Assembly (NCBI GenBank): GCA_030669415.1
Contig: DAOVDS010000002.1
Location: 1-47,307 of the forward strand
Length of the DNA stretch: 47,307 bases
DNA from: a bacterium
GTDB lineage: Bacteria; Planctomycetota; SKW154; DAOVDS01
Direction: 5' to 3'
Shown: piece after piece, positions 22,965-31,825 of the stretch
How positions within the stretch are numbered: position 1 is the first letter of the stretch
How the letters are laid out: each line of letters begins with the position of its first letter
Position numbers and translations under genes: made by a program
The notes under the pieces: model-generated
Told to the model about the DNA's origin: nothing
The model's input: the letters and a program-made list of their open reading frames with translations, nothing else
Databases searched by the model: none

Positions 22965-23420
22965 TTATTCGCTATCCCCTTCTGTACCTTCATCCGCTCC
23001 CTCTTGCGTTCCTTCGCCGGGCTGCGCCTCTTCGATTGAAGCGGGCGGCTTCAACTGCCGCAGCACGGGTCTGAGGCTCTGGCGCGGCGCGAACGGGGGA
23101 ACCGGCACGACCTTTGCCACAGCCCTGAGATTGGGCTCCTCCAGGGGAAACACATCTTCGGTCGGCTTGCTGGTCTGCTCTGGCGGTGTCCAGGGGTTGC
23201 GCACCGGGTCGGGCATTCCCGTCCCCCAGTAGAAGTCGAACGTCTTTTCGAGGAACGTCACCTTTGCAGCAGGCATGGGCGGCACAACTCCCTCAGTCTC
23301 AAGCGGAATATCCGGCACTGTACCGGAGACCCCTTCTCCCGAGAACGCGGTGGTAAGGCCGTAGAGCGCTATTACGACCGCCACCAGGATAACCACTTTT
23401 TCCTTGTTCAGATATCCCAT
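22965..23420 (-). CDS. Small membrane-anchored proline-rich protein in the PilP/GspC position
   Basis: 151 residues. One N-terminal membrane segment (VVILVAVVIALYGLTTAF) is followed by a proline- and acid-rich chain with no evident folded domain and an acidic tail. AAAGGACTGGTGA precedes the ATG. By order (after PilM/N- and PilO-like genes) it stands where pilus systems have PilP and T2S systems have GspC, the inner-membrane link to the secretin. The sequence itself shows only the shared layout of anchor plus extended periplasmic tail, so the role is inferred from position. Confidence 0.6.
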   Translation of the reverse strand: MGYLNKEKVVILVAVVIALYGLTTAFSGEGVSGTVPDIPLETEGVVPPMPAAKVTFLEKTFDFYWGTGMPDPVRNPWTPPEQTSKPTEDVFPLEEPNLRAVAKVVPVPPFAPRQSLRPVLRQLKPPASIEEAQPGEGTQEGADEGTEGDSE

Positions 23421-23448
23421 TCACCAGTCCTTTCGATATCCAGCCGGT

Positions 23449-24300
23449 TCAGTACCTGCGCCTTCCCGGACGCCGGCGCGGAGGGGTCCTGCCGCCACCT
23501 TCTTTTCGTACCGGAGGCAGTTCTCTTCCCTCGTCCTTGAGCTGTGAACGGTCAAGCACCCTCAAGGCGGCCAGGCGAAGCTTGGCCAGGAGAATGTCCT
23601 GACCCGGTAAGTCGTTGATTTCGCAGTCCTGCATCTCGAGGAAATCGCCTTCCTTGTGGAACGACAGCATCACGCTCGCCAGCGAGTACAAATCCCCTTC
23701 AATCTCGACAAGAAACGGCAGACGCCGCACGACTGTCGTAGTCCCTTCAACAACCTCAATAGTGACTTCCTTGTGCTGCAGCTTTCGAATGCGCCGCACC
23801 TTGCTCTCAATGCACTTGTTGACCAGGGCGGACGTCGCCGCAAGGCGAAGACGCAGCTCATTGACTTCCTGCTTCGTGTTGTTTTTCTTAATCTTGTCAC
23901 GAATGTCCCAGTTGGTTTCCGGTATGGTGATGTTCTTGCGGCGGGCCTCGTTCTTCGCGCGGCCCTGGATATTCTTGAGCTCCTGCCCGAGATGAAAGGC
24001 CGGGTCCACACCCTCAGGTGGTTGTGACAGGGTATCGGGGAACTCGAGCTTCACGTTGATGCCTGGGAAGGATTCCTTCTTGAAAACCTCATTCTTCTTT
24101 CTGGCGCTGCCCTCGAGACCGCTGAACTTGTCTATGGTGTCTTCAAGCTCTTCTATCTTGGACTGATTGTCTTCCCTTGCCTCAGCCGCTTCCTGGCGTA
24201 CCGAGGAGTCATATCCCAGCATCAGAAGGAGAATCCCGAGCGCGATTCCCACGGTCAGCAGGAACTTCTTGGTCTCGTCGATCTTCAGTGCCACCTTCAT
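23449..24300 (-). CDS. PilO/GspM-like inner-membrane assembly protein
   Basis: 283 residues: a short cytoplasmic N-terminus, one membrane segment (FLLTVGIALGILLLMLGYD), a coiled-coil stretch rich in Glu and Arg (AEAREDNQSKIEELEDTIDK), and a periplasmic domain. That domain ends with the ferredoxin-like beta pattern typical of PilO/GspM (LPFLVEIEGDLYSLASVMLS, then FLEMQDCEINDLP). The C-terminal tail is basic and Pro/Arg-rich. The ATG overlaps the stop of the GspL-like gene as ATGA, so the two are translationally coupled, as PilN-PilO and GspL-GspM usually are. Expected role: dimerise with the GspL-like protein to form the assembly platform. Assignment is by architecture and neighbours. Confidence 0.75.
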   Translation of the reverse strand: MKVALKIDETKKFLLTVGIALGILLLMLGYDSSVRQEAAEAREDNQSKIEELEDTIDKFSGLEGSARKKNEVFKKESFPGINVKLEFPDTLSQPPEGVDPAFHLGQELKNIQGRAKNEARRKNITIPETNWDIRDKIKKNNTKQEVNELRLRLAATSALVNKCIESKVRRIRKLQHKEVTIEVVEGTTTVVRRLPFLVEIEGDLYSLASVMLSFHKEGDFLEMQDCEINDLPGQDILLAKLRLAALRVLDRSQLKDEGRELPPVRKEGGGRTPPRRRPGRRRY

Positions 24301-25958
24301 TTTGCTCTCCCCGCGTAGACAGCTATCTCAAACCTGAACTCGCCCCTGACGTCGCCTGTGCGGCTCGGGTCTATTCCCGCCGATTTCACCAGCTCGGTCT
24401 TCAGCAGTTGGTCCTTGAACTGGCTCACAATGTCGTGCTGGTCGCCCGTCTGGCTGCTTACCTTACCCCGTATCAAGACACCGATGGGCCCCACACGCCC
24501 CTCCTCGACAGCCGAGGTATCTCGAAGCTCCATGTCTGTAATCTCGATTTCGCCGGGCGTAACATCCTGCCTTCGGGTAAGAAACAGAAGCTGGGCCATG
24601 AAGTTGCCCTGCTCGGTGATTTTGGTCAGACGCCCGATGGCGGAGGTCATCCTGGCGTTTTCCTTGGTAATCTCTCGCAGTGCAAACAGCCTCTGCTGCG
24701 CCTCGTCGAGCCGCGCCGCCACCTTCTCCTGCCTGGACACGGCCACACCGCGCTCCCTCCACGCAGCCGCAAGCCGCACGACCAGGAATATCAGCAACAC
24801 GGCGCCCGCCGCGTACAGGAAGACTGTGCGCTCCCTGAAGAACCGCTTTTTCTTCTCCTCGGCCGGCACAAGGTCCATGGCGTAACAGGATGGGTCAATC
24901 TGCGACAGGGCAAGTCCAATCGCTGTGCCGAACTCGCGCATACCCGCAGACGAGCCCGAGACATCACCGGGTGGCAGCGCCTCCACAAGGTGCAGTCTCC
25001 CGGCGGTTCCCCCGGCCACGCCCAGAAGCGAGTGCAGGTCGGGTGCGACGGCCTCGACATCAAACGACCGCGCAAGATGTTCGGCCAGGCCCGGCAGGTT
25101 GCTGCCCCCGCCCAGAAGCACCACTTTGTCAATCTTGATTCTCTTGAGCTTGAGCTGCCGGCCGGCGAAACCCACCGACGAGTTCAGAGTAGCGTGCAGC
25201 CTGTCCGCAGCCCCGGTCAGCGCGTCTGATATCTGCTTCTCACGTTCGGAGCGCCACCCGCTCCTCGCGATAACCCCCTCCGTGAGCTTGACCCTCTCCG
25301 CCTCGGGGAAACCGACGGCAAGTGTCTCGCTCAGGACTTCCGTGAAGTCATCGGCGCCCCGGCCGATTGACCTGGCGAAGAAAAGGTCTCTGTCGTTCAC
25401 AATTGCCACATCGATGTTGGTGGCGCCTATGTCGGCCACGAGATATGTCTTGCCCTCTTCGTAGATGCCCAGCCCGAGGAAGGTATTGTAGAGCGCAATG
25501 GGCGTGGGGAGGATATGCGCTATCCGCACCCCGGCCGAACCGAGCTCGAACATCGCTCCCCGGACGTATTCGTCCTTCGACATCGCCACCATGACGGTAA
25601 AGTCCTGCGATACCTCACGGGGAATGCTCAGAATCTTGTAGTCACTTGAAACAGCCTCGCTGCTCTTGCCAGCCAGCTCGCCAATCTCGTAGTCCATTAT
25701 CATCTTGAGGCGGTGTGCGGGCACGGGCGGCACCATGGTGTAGCGGATAATCGCCCCGCGGCCGGAAACGCCCATCACGCCACCGGACGCACGCAGACCT
25801 GCCTGCCTCAAACCGGAGGCAATCTGCTCGGCCGTGTCCGACGTGGCGCGCGGTATCTTGACCAGCCGCTCCACCTCCACGTTCTGGCCCCTCCTGCGAA
25901 GCCTGGCAAACTTCACATACTGGCTGCCGAAGTCAACTCCGACTGCAACACTGCCCAA
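24297..25958 (-). CDS. GspL-like protein: PilM actin-like domain fused to a PilN-like domain
   Basis: TTG 25958 is chosen because AAGGAG precedes it at seven bases; longer frames run back into the upstream gene. The product has 553 residues. Residues 1-~350 form a PilM/FtsA-like actin fold (VAVGVDFGSQYVKFARL phosphate loop, VADIGATNIDVAIV, VVLLGGGSNLPGL). A membrane segment follows at ~376-400 (TVFLYAAGAVLLIFLVVRLA), then a coiled coil and a PilN/GspL-like ferredoxin-fold periplasmic part (GEIEITDMELRD, IGVLIRGKV). Pilus systems have separate PilM and PilN, whereas GspL of type II secretion joins them, so this chain supports a secretion-type reading. It would connect the ATPase to the pseudopilus platform. 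It is coupled to the PilO-like gene by ATGA. Confidence 0.85.
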   Translation of the reverse strand: MGSVAVGVDFGSQYVKFARLRRRGQNVEVERLVKIPRATSDTAEQIASGLRQAGLRASGGVMGVSGRGAIIRYTMVPPVPAHRLKMIMDYEIGELAGKSSEAVSSDYKILSIPREVSQDFTVMVAMSKDEYVRGAMFELGSAGVRIAHILPTPIALYNTFLGLGIYEEGKTYLVADIGATNIDVAIVNDRDLFFARSIGRGADDFTEVLSETLAVGFPEAERVKLTEGVIARSGWRSEREKQISDALTGAADRLHATLNSSVGFAGRQLKLKRIKIDKVVLLGGGSNLPGLAEHLARSFDVEAVAPDLHSLLGVAGGTAGRLHLVEALPPGDVSGSSAGMREFGTAIGLALSQIDPSCYAMDLVPAEEKKKRFFRERTVFLYAAGAVLLIFLVVRLAAAWRERGVAVSRQEKVAARLDEAQQRLFALREITKENARMTSAIGRLTKITEQGNFMAQLLFLTRRQDVTPGEIEITDMELRDTSAVEEGRVGPIGVLIRGKVSSQTGDQHDIVSQFKDQLLKTELVKSAGIDPSRTGDVRGEFRFEIAVYAGRAK

Positions 25959-26002
25959 ACCTGTTCTCCTTCCCTGTAGCCACGCGGGGCCCGGCGGTGC
26001 TT

Positions 26003-28615
26003 CTACCACCGGCCCTCGTGTCGAATCTGCGCTTCCAACTGTTCCAGCTTGGCTCTTGCGTCCTTTTCCCATTCCGTTGCCGGGAAGTTGTCCCTGACAT
26101 ATTCGTAGTAGACTGCGGAAAGCCCGAGCATGCCGAGCTCCCGATAGCTGTCGCCCTTGAGCAGCATTTTTCTCGCTTTGTCCTCCAACTGGCGGTCCTT
26201 CTGAATCGCCAGTTCCCGCCGCGCCGCTGCGAGCATCGTCATTGCCGCGTGGTCCCTGTTGCCCCCTGGAAAGGCCTTACCAATGCGCTCAACCACGATG
26301 GCAAGGTTGTTCAAGAACTCCGGGTGGTGAGTCTTCTTGAAGTCCTCGAAGATGTACTGCGCCTCCTTGACAAGGACGTCGCCTTCTTCTTCTATCTCCT
26401 TTATCACCCTGTCAAGCCTCTTCTTTGCGCTCTCCTGCTCAACACCGCTGAGGCGATAGCGCTCTGCCATCTCCTTCGCCTTCTGCAATTCTCCCTGCTC
26501 GCGCAGCGATTCCAGTGTATCGAACAGCTCCCTGAGCTTATCCTGCTGCCGGCGTGATATCTCGGAGAACTCAATTGCGAACTCAGCCACCTTGCCCAGC
26601 CCGATTGGCCTGGACAGCACTACCCGGACTCCGTGCTTGGTGCGCTTGGCCGCGATATCTGCCGAACCTTCGGGGAAGGACAACGAGATACGGTTCTGGC
26701 CGGAGCCCCAGACCATCTCTTTGGCATCCTGGACCTCGAAGTCACCTTTGAAGAATTCCACTCCCCCCGTGCTGGATACTTCCACCTGTGATGCTGAGAG
26801 GATTTCAGGCCTTGCGCTGAACGTGATACCGAGCTTCCCTTCACCCTTGAAACTGCCTGAAAGCTTGTACCTGACCGAAACGCAGTCTTCCCGGATGTAG
26901 ATTTCTTGAGTAACGGGGATCCATGTCGCACCATGCGGCTCGTAGATGTGCCCGAGATAGAGCATCGAATCACCGGAGACAGCCGCCCGCCTCTGGATAC
27001 TCGAGAGAGCCTGTCGCGAGAAGGCATCGAGCCTGCCATCACTGTCGCTCAAGAAGACCTGCGCATCCCACAGTGAGAGCGCCCCGAGGCGCGAGAGATT
27101 CCAGGTTCCCCGCGGGTCAACTGTCACCTCCATCTCCGCCCCGAGAGCTACGGTCTGGGACTCGCGCGCTTCCGGTTCGAGCTCCTTCTCATAAAGCTCG
27201 GCATCGTCAAACGACGCGGTGCCGATATTGCCGAAGGCGCACAGTGAAAGCTCCATCCTCGTAGCTTTCTCGGGTGGCACAAATGTCCACCGAAGCGCCT
27301 TCCAGCTCCCGCCTTCTCCACCGCGCAGCTCAGAATACGATTCCTGCACGAAATAGGAATTCACCGGGTCGCTCCATACAACCCGCACGCCAGCCTTGCG
27401 GGCCTGGTTGGTTCTCACCTGTATCCTAACCTCGTACTGCATCTCAGGTGTTACTGTAATCGGGTCGAGGTCAACCTTGAGCATCTGGTCGGGCTCGTCG
27501 TTCACAGAGCAGTCCAGCTTCAGTGATTGCTTCCCCGTCTTCGCATTTTTCTCATCTATTGACCACCCCTGCCCCGGAGCAGTCCAGCCGGTCAGCATGC
27601 CTGAGTCCGGTCTGTCTTCTTCGAATGACCAGTTCCTCGTGATAAGGCTCTTCTCGGGGGCTGCAGTAGACCTGCGGCCAAGCAGCCCGCCGAGAACCTG
27701 GAACGCGAAGTAAACGCCGCCCACAACAAGGAATATCACCGCGACTGCATACAGGAAGGTGAGCAGCGCATTGGAGCCTCTCTTGCGCATTACTCTGTGC
27801 ACGTCAATGCGCGCGAAGTCCGCATCTGAGGGAAGACCCCGCGGCTCGGCGAACTCGAGTGATTGCACCGACGGGCCTTCGGCAGGCCGGTGCTGCTCGA
27901 CATCCACGAATTGGAAAGTGCAGCTCCCGACAGTGAAGGCTGCCCCGTGTTCGAGTATCTCGCGCCTTACCCTGCGCCCTGCGACAATTGTGCCGTTGGT
28001 GGAACCCAGGTCAGTCAGGACCCACAGGCTCCCCTCCCGCGAAATCTGGGCGTGATTGCCCGAGACCCGCTCGTCATCGAGAGGAAGAGTGTTGTTACCT
28101 TTCCTGCCCATCGTAAACACGTCTCTGCCGAGCGGATAGGTCGAGCCAAGGTTGGGGCCCTTGACTATCCGCAGCGAGTATCTCGCTCCGCCAATACCAG
28201 CATGCACCGAATCGAGCTTCCCCGGAGCTGCCGGTCGTTGCGGCGGCGCCGGCGGCGGTGTCTCCGGCTCCTCGACCACCTCTGCGACGTATGCCGACTC
28301 TTCCATGGGCTTCGTGGCCGGCTTCTCCTCAATCACCCGCTCAAAGTGTATCTCTGTACCGCCAATCGCAATCACGTCACCAAGCGCAAGAAGATCTTTC
28401 TTAACCATCTTCCCATTTAGAAGCGTCCCGTTGCTCGAGCCGAGGTCCACCACGAACCACCCCTGCTCCGTCTTCTGTATCGCGCAGTGCGCGCGCGATG
28501 CCTTGGCGTCGTTAATTGGCACCACGTTGGCTTTGGAACGCCCGATAGTGACTTTGTCCAGGTCAATCTCAACCACACGCTCGCGACCCATTTCTCTGAT
28601 AATCAACCGCGGCAT
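26003..28615 (-). CDS. Membrane protein with two FHA domains and a carbohydrate-binding-like periplasmic part
   Basis: ATG 28615 with an upstream GGGGGAG gives 870 residues. Two FHA domains lie at ~1-92 (TIGRSKANVV, SRAHCAI, DLGSSNGTLLNG) and ~148-237 (FTMGRKGNNTL, SGNHAQI, DLGSTNGTIVAG). Both keep the GR, S-x-x-H and NG residues that bind phosphothreonine. A membrane segment follows at ~283-310. The outside part begins with a domain like the CBM4/9 jelly roll (WSFEEDRPDSGMLTGW, KQSLKLDCS, ASFDDAELYEKE), then a larger beta domain, and ends with a helical TPR-like region. It would pass a phosphorylation signal from the cytoplasm to the pseudopilus, or anchor the machine to kinase signalling. 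It is the first gene of the cluster, with a 45-base gap to the GspL-like start. Confidence 0.8.
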   Translation of the reverse strand: MPRLIIREMGRERVVEIDLDKVTIGRSKANVVPINDAKASRAHCAIQKTEQGWFVVDLGSSNGTLLNGKMVKKDLLALGDVIAIGGTEIHFERVIEEKPATKPMEESAYVAEVVEEPETPPPAPPQRPAAPGKLDSVHAGIGGARYSLRIVKGPNLGSTYPLGRDVFTMGRKGNNTLPLDDERVSGNHAQISREGSLWVLTDLGSTNGTIVAGRRVRREILEHGAAFTVGSCTFQFVDVEQHRPAEGPSVQSLEFAEPRGLPSDADFARIDVHRVMRKRGSNALLTFLYAVAVIFLVVGGVYFAFQVLGGLLGRRSTAAPEKSLITRNWSFEEDRPDSGMLTGWTAPGQGWSIDEKNAKTGKQSLKLDCSVNDEPDQMLKVDLDPITVTPEMQYEVRIQVRTNQARKAGVRVVWSDPVNSYFVQESYSELRGGEGGSWKALRWTFVPPEKATRMELSLCAFGNIGTASFDDAELYEKELEPEARESQTVALGAEMEVTVDPRGTWNLSRLGALSLWDAQVFLSDSDGRLDAFSRQALSSIQRRAAVSGDSMLYLGHIYEPHGATWIPVTQEIYIREDCVSVRYKLSGSFKGEGKLGITFSARPEILSASQVEVSSTGGVEFFKGDFEVQDAKEMVWGSGQNRISLSFPEGSADIAAKRTKHGVRVVLSRPIGLGKVAEFAIEFSEISRRQQDKLRELFDTLESLREQGELQKAKEMAERYRLSGVEQESAKKRLDRVIKEIEEEGDVLVKEAQYIFEDFKKTHHPEFLNNLAIVVERIGKAFPGGNRDHAAMTMLAAARRELAIQKDRQLEDKARKMLLKGDSYRELGMLGLSAVYYEYVRDNFPATEWEKDARAKLEQLEAQIRHEGRW

Positions 28616-28660
28616 ATTCAACTCCCCCAGAAGTCGAATCAGTTCAGGAGTCTTTGTTGC

Positions 28661-28675
28661 GCAAATACCATACCA
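28661..28675 (-). promoter_or_regulatory. Sigma54-like -24/-12 promoter of the FHA/pseudopilus cluster
   Basis: Read on the - strand the element is TGGTATGGTATTTGC, against the consensus TGGCACGNNNNTTGC. It has 9 of the 11 defined positions, including both invariant pairs GG and GC ten bases apart. Transcription would start near 28650, leaving a short leader with the ribosome binding site before ATG 28615. No good -35/-10 pair was seen here. Single matches of this quality can occur by chance. Confidence 0.45.
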
Positions 28676-28678
28676 AAA

Positions 28679-28827
28679 GGCTGACAATTCGGCTCGGCGT
28701 AACTTCCGATGAGTACACGTGTTACGCTACACATTCCAGCCCCCTCGGCTGCCGGGGGCAACGTGTTAAGCGAGCTTTACACAACCCCCTTGTATTTGCC
28801 GATAATTGTCAGCCATGCAGGCTGACA
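28679..28827. promoter_or_regulatory. Dyad TGTCAGCC-N5-GGCTGACA and an inverted copy: possible activator sites
   Basis: A perfect dyad with eight-base arms lies at 28807-28814 and 28820-28827. The 11-mer GGCTGACAATT recurs at 28679-28689 as the exact inverse of 28804-28814, right behind the sigma54-like element. The dyad is about 160 bases upstream of the predicted start, the usual distance for enhancer-binding proteins. The gap 28616-28997 holds no gene that I can support. Confidence 0.4.
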
Positions 28828-28997
28828 TGATACCACACCTGGACCCACTTGCAAGGCAAATCCGCCGCACACGACAATCACGCTCGACTGTCTCGGGACT
28901 GCCGGGAATCCATTGAATTTTCTTGAAACCGCCGCGTTCTCTATAGAATAGTGAAGTGTGAGTCCGCTTGATTCTGTTGTTGAAAGAAAGGGGTCGG

Positions 28998-31652
28998 ATG
29001 ATGCGGGTCAGAGCGTTTGTCCTGTTTGTGTTTTTGTGCATAGTGGCTGTCTCGTGCACATCCTGTACAGATACCGAGGATAAGGTCATCCCGCCGCCAC
29101 CCAAATCGGCGATAAGGAATATTGATGGCACCCCACACCTCGTTATTGAAGGCAAGCAAGTGCCCATGCTCGGGTTTTTCAGCTACAGATGCCCTTACCA
29201 CACGGGTTACGACAATGTGGCGCACATCAAGAAATACATAGACCTCGCCCAGGAATACGGTTTCACCTTCGTCGCGTTCATGATGTTCTGGCAGTCTATG
29301 GATGCAGATATTGCAAAGCCTGCGACACCACAGGAGGCGGCAAGCCGGATTGACTGGACAGTCCTTGATGAGATTTTCGACTACGCGCAGGGCAAAGGCG
29401 TCTACCTCATGCCGTTCTTCAGTTACTTCCACGCCACGTGGTGGTGGCACCTCGACCCCGAACTGACAGAGCTGACTATGCGCAACCAGGATGGCGAGCA
29501 GCACCCGACGAATTTGATGGACAGGGTACCCTGCTTCTGCAACCCAACCTGGTGGGAATACCGCGATGCGATGCTCACATTCATGGTGAAAAGATACAGG
29601 GACCATCCCGCGCTGCTCGGCTGGCTGCTTGCACACGGGATAAGCGGGGAGAACAACTACCCCGGCTCAAGCGATGGGAGCTCGAACTACGCCACGGTCA
29701 AGATGTACGATTACTCCGACTTCGCACTCGGCAGATTCAGGGAATGGTTGCGCAGTCGTTACAACAGCGATGTGAATGCGCTTAGAACCGCGTGGGGTGA
29801 GCCGGCGGTAACATTCGAAGACGCTCAGGCACCCCCGCCGGAGCCGAAGCAGTCAGACCTGCTGCAGCTCTACACATTCTCAAACAGCCCGGGCGATACG
29901 AGGAGGAAGTTCCTTGACTGGCAGCAGTTCCGTCTCGAGGAAAAGAAGAAGGAACGTGACCACGCCGCGCGGCTGATAAAGAGCCTCGACCCCCAGCACA
30001 TCCTGCTTGCCGACCCGGGCGGCACACCGTTCATCTGCGGCTTTGGTGATGCGGCTGCATACTCACTTCCTGTTGATTATTACAATTACGCATCCAGCCC
30101 CGACATAGATGGTGTGTATGTCTGCCCGGGAATAACGAACACATCGTGGGAAGATAAGAATTTCTCATCCATTCTGCATCTTTTCGTCCGGTATTTTCAT
30201 TCCCGCGGCAAGGCGGCCTTCGTGCAACTGGAGAACTGGGACCTGCAGGGCGATGATACCCGTCAGTTGATTACGGAATTGTGGAACTACCACGCCTGGG
30301 CGTATTTCTTCGCGTCACTTGGATGTGGAGTCACCTGGGCGACGGGGGTGCCAGATATGGTGGTCGGTCAGGACTGGCTGCAGGCTGAGTACGACCCTGT
30401 AGAACTTGCCGAAATTGCAAGAAGCGCCTACCTTGTGCAGTCCCTGCCGCGGCAGACCGCGCCAAAGCCGAAAATCGCCATCATCGATTCACCCGGCCTT
30501 TCCATGATTGACTATCATGAGCTTGTGCCGGTGGATAGTGTTGATGTCGTGCCGAAAGGGATAGACCTCCTTTATGGTGCTATGTCACTTTCCTCCCGCG
30601 GGCTGCACTTCGACATCCTGACAGATAACGACATTATGGCAAATCCCGGAGTCCTGAACCAGTACAACGCAGTCGCACTGCTTGACACCTTCAGGGTGAG
30701 CACGCAACTGAAGGATGCACTTGCCCAGTTCAGACAACAGGGTGGCGGTCTTGTTTTGCTCGGCAAGACAGGTATGTTCGACGAGTTCGGCAACCAAGAC
30801 TTCTCCATTCTCAAGGACCTGCTTGGCATATCAAGTGATGTCACCCTCGTGTCCAACTTGCTGACAATAGGCGCATGGACATTCGAATCAGGTGATGCGA
30901 GCGGGCTTGTTGACGGACTTGAAAGCATACAGGCTGATACGTGGAATACGTTCTACATCCCGAAATTCGACTACACCGCAGAAGGATATACAGTTCTGGC
31001 AAAACTCGATTCTGACCCATCCACTGCAACTATTGGCTACAAAGACGACATTGTATTCTGGTTCCCCAAACTGTTTATTGAAGACACAACGATTATGCCG
31101 AAGTTCTTCGCCAATCTGTATGACTACTTCGACATCGGGCACGACACCGTTCCGTCCGATGTGTTCTGCTCAGGAACGAACTACAAGTTCCTGTTCAGCA
31201 GCGTGGCCTGCAGCAGTGATATTGAGTTCGACCTCGAGTCAAACGGCTGTGCGCCGACACCCGACTACGCCGTTTTTGACATCAGCACCCTGACCAAGCT
31301 CCTGGATGTAACGCCGTCGGCAGGCAAACTGACTGTGAACATTTCGCTTGCGGCCAACGAGCCGAGACTCTTGTCCTTTGTGAGGCGCCTCGGCCATCCC
31401 TTCTTCCTTGGCGGCGAATGGTGTGTCCTCTCTTCCACCACATGGAATGGCTCGCAGTTGCAGCTCCAGTTGCGCGCACGGGTCGGCGCTGACGCGAAAC
31501 TTGTGGTTGACCTCGCCGGAAAAACCTACGACTCCGTGTCTGTTGAGGGAGCTGTCGTCACAGATGAGCAGGTCAACGGAGTACAGGGTGTAGTTGTTGT
31601 TTCTTTTCAGCCGACGGCAAAGAATGTTTCTGTGAATCTCAACTTCAATTGA
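28998..31652 (+). CDS. Exported GH42-like glycoside hydrolase (putative beta-galactosidase family)
   Basis: ATG 28998 (a purine-rich site precedes it) gives 884 residues. The N-terminus is a signal peptide ending near IVAVSCTSC, probably a lipoprotein. A TIM-barrel part follows (IKKYIDLAQEYGFTFVAFMM; VLDEIFDYAQGKGVYLMPFF; VKRYRDHPALLGWLLAHGIS). Candidate catalytic acids of clan GH-A type are Glu218 in GISGENNYPG and Glu412 in FVQLENWD. About residues 540-620 look like the class I glutamine-amidotransferase-like middle domain found in GH42 (VALLDTFRVSTQLKDALAQF, then GGGLVLLGKTGMF). Substrate is unknown. It is divergent from the pseudopilus cluster and could act on glycans captured by it. The 173 bases after it hold no gene that I can support. 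Confidence 0.7.
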   Translation: MMRVRAFVLFVFLCIVAVSCTSCTDTEDKVIPPPPKSAIRNIDGTPHLVIEGKQVPMLGFFSYRCPYHTGYDNVAHIKKYIDLAQEYGFTFVAFMMFWQSMDADIAKPATPQEAASRIDWTVLDEIFDYAQGKGVYLMPFFSYFHATWWWHLDPELTELTMRNQDGEQHPTNLMDRVPCFCNPTWWEYRDAMLTFMVKRYRDHPALLGWLLAHGISGENNYPGSSDGSSNYATVKMYDYSDFALGRFREWLRSRYNSDVNALRTAWGEPAVTFEDAQAPPPEPKQSDLLQLYTFSNSPGDTRRKFLDWQQFRLEEKKKERDHAARLIKSLDPQHILLADPGGTPFICGFGDAAAYSLPVDYYNYASSPDIDGVYVCPGITNTSWEDKNFSSILHLFVRYFHSRGKAAFVQLENWDLQGDDTRQLITELWNYHAWAYFFASLGCGVTWATGVPDMVVGQDWLQAEYDPVELAEIARSAYLVQSLPRQTAPKPKIAIIDSPGLSMIDYHELVPVDSVDVVPKGIDLLYGAMSLSSRGLHFDILTDNDIMANPGVLNQYNAVALLDTFRVSTQLKDALAQFRQQGGGLVLLGKTGMFDEFGNQDFSILKDLLGISSDVTLVSNLLTIGAWTFESGDASGLVDGLESIQADTWNTFYIPKFDYTAEGYTVLAKLDSDPSTATIGYKDDIVFWFPKLFIEDTTIMPKFFANLYDYFDIGHDTVPSDVFCSGTNYKFLFSSVACSSDIEFDLESNGCAPTPDYAVFDISTLTKLLDVTPSAGKLTVNISLAANEPRLLSFVRRLGHPFFLGGEWCVLSSTTWNGSQLQLQLRARVGADAKLVVDLAGKTYDSVSVEGAVVTDEQVNGVQGVVVVSFQPTAKNVSVNLNFN

Positions 31653-31825
31653 CCACCCGTGACAGCCTGATTTGTGGAGAAGGTGTTCGGCACCCAGTCG
31701 CGCATCATCTGCCGCCATGCGCGTTGGAGTACATCACTGGTAGAGCCCCATGGATTTAGGGGTTGATGTCACACCACAGTGGCGGTAATATTGGCGTCTT
31801 GCTAAAAACCCGGGAGGAATGCACC

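Noticed and set aside
28923-28949. Sigma70 promoter for the GH42-like gene (TTGAAA, TAGAAT)
   Set aside because: The spacing is only 15 bases and neither box is perfect, so it was not listed as a feature.
31653-31825. Cobalamin riboswitch upstream of the B12-dependent mutase operon
   Set aside because: No B12-box-like sequence or matching fold could be seen in the 173-base gap.
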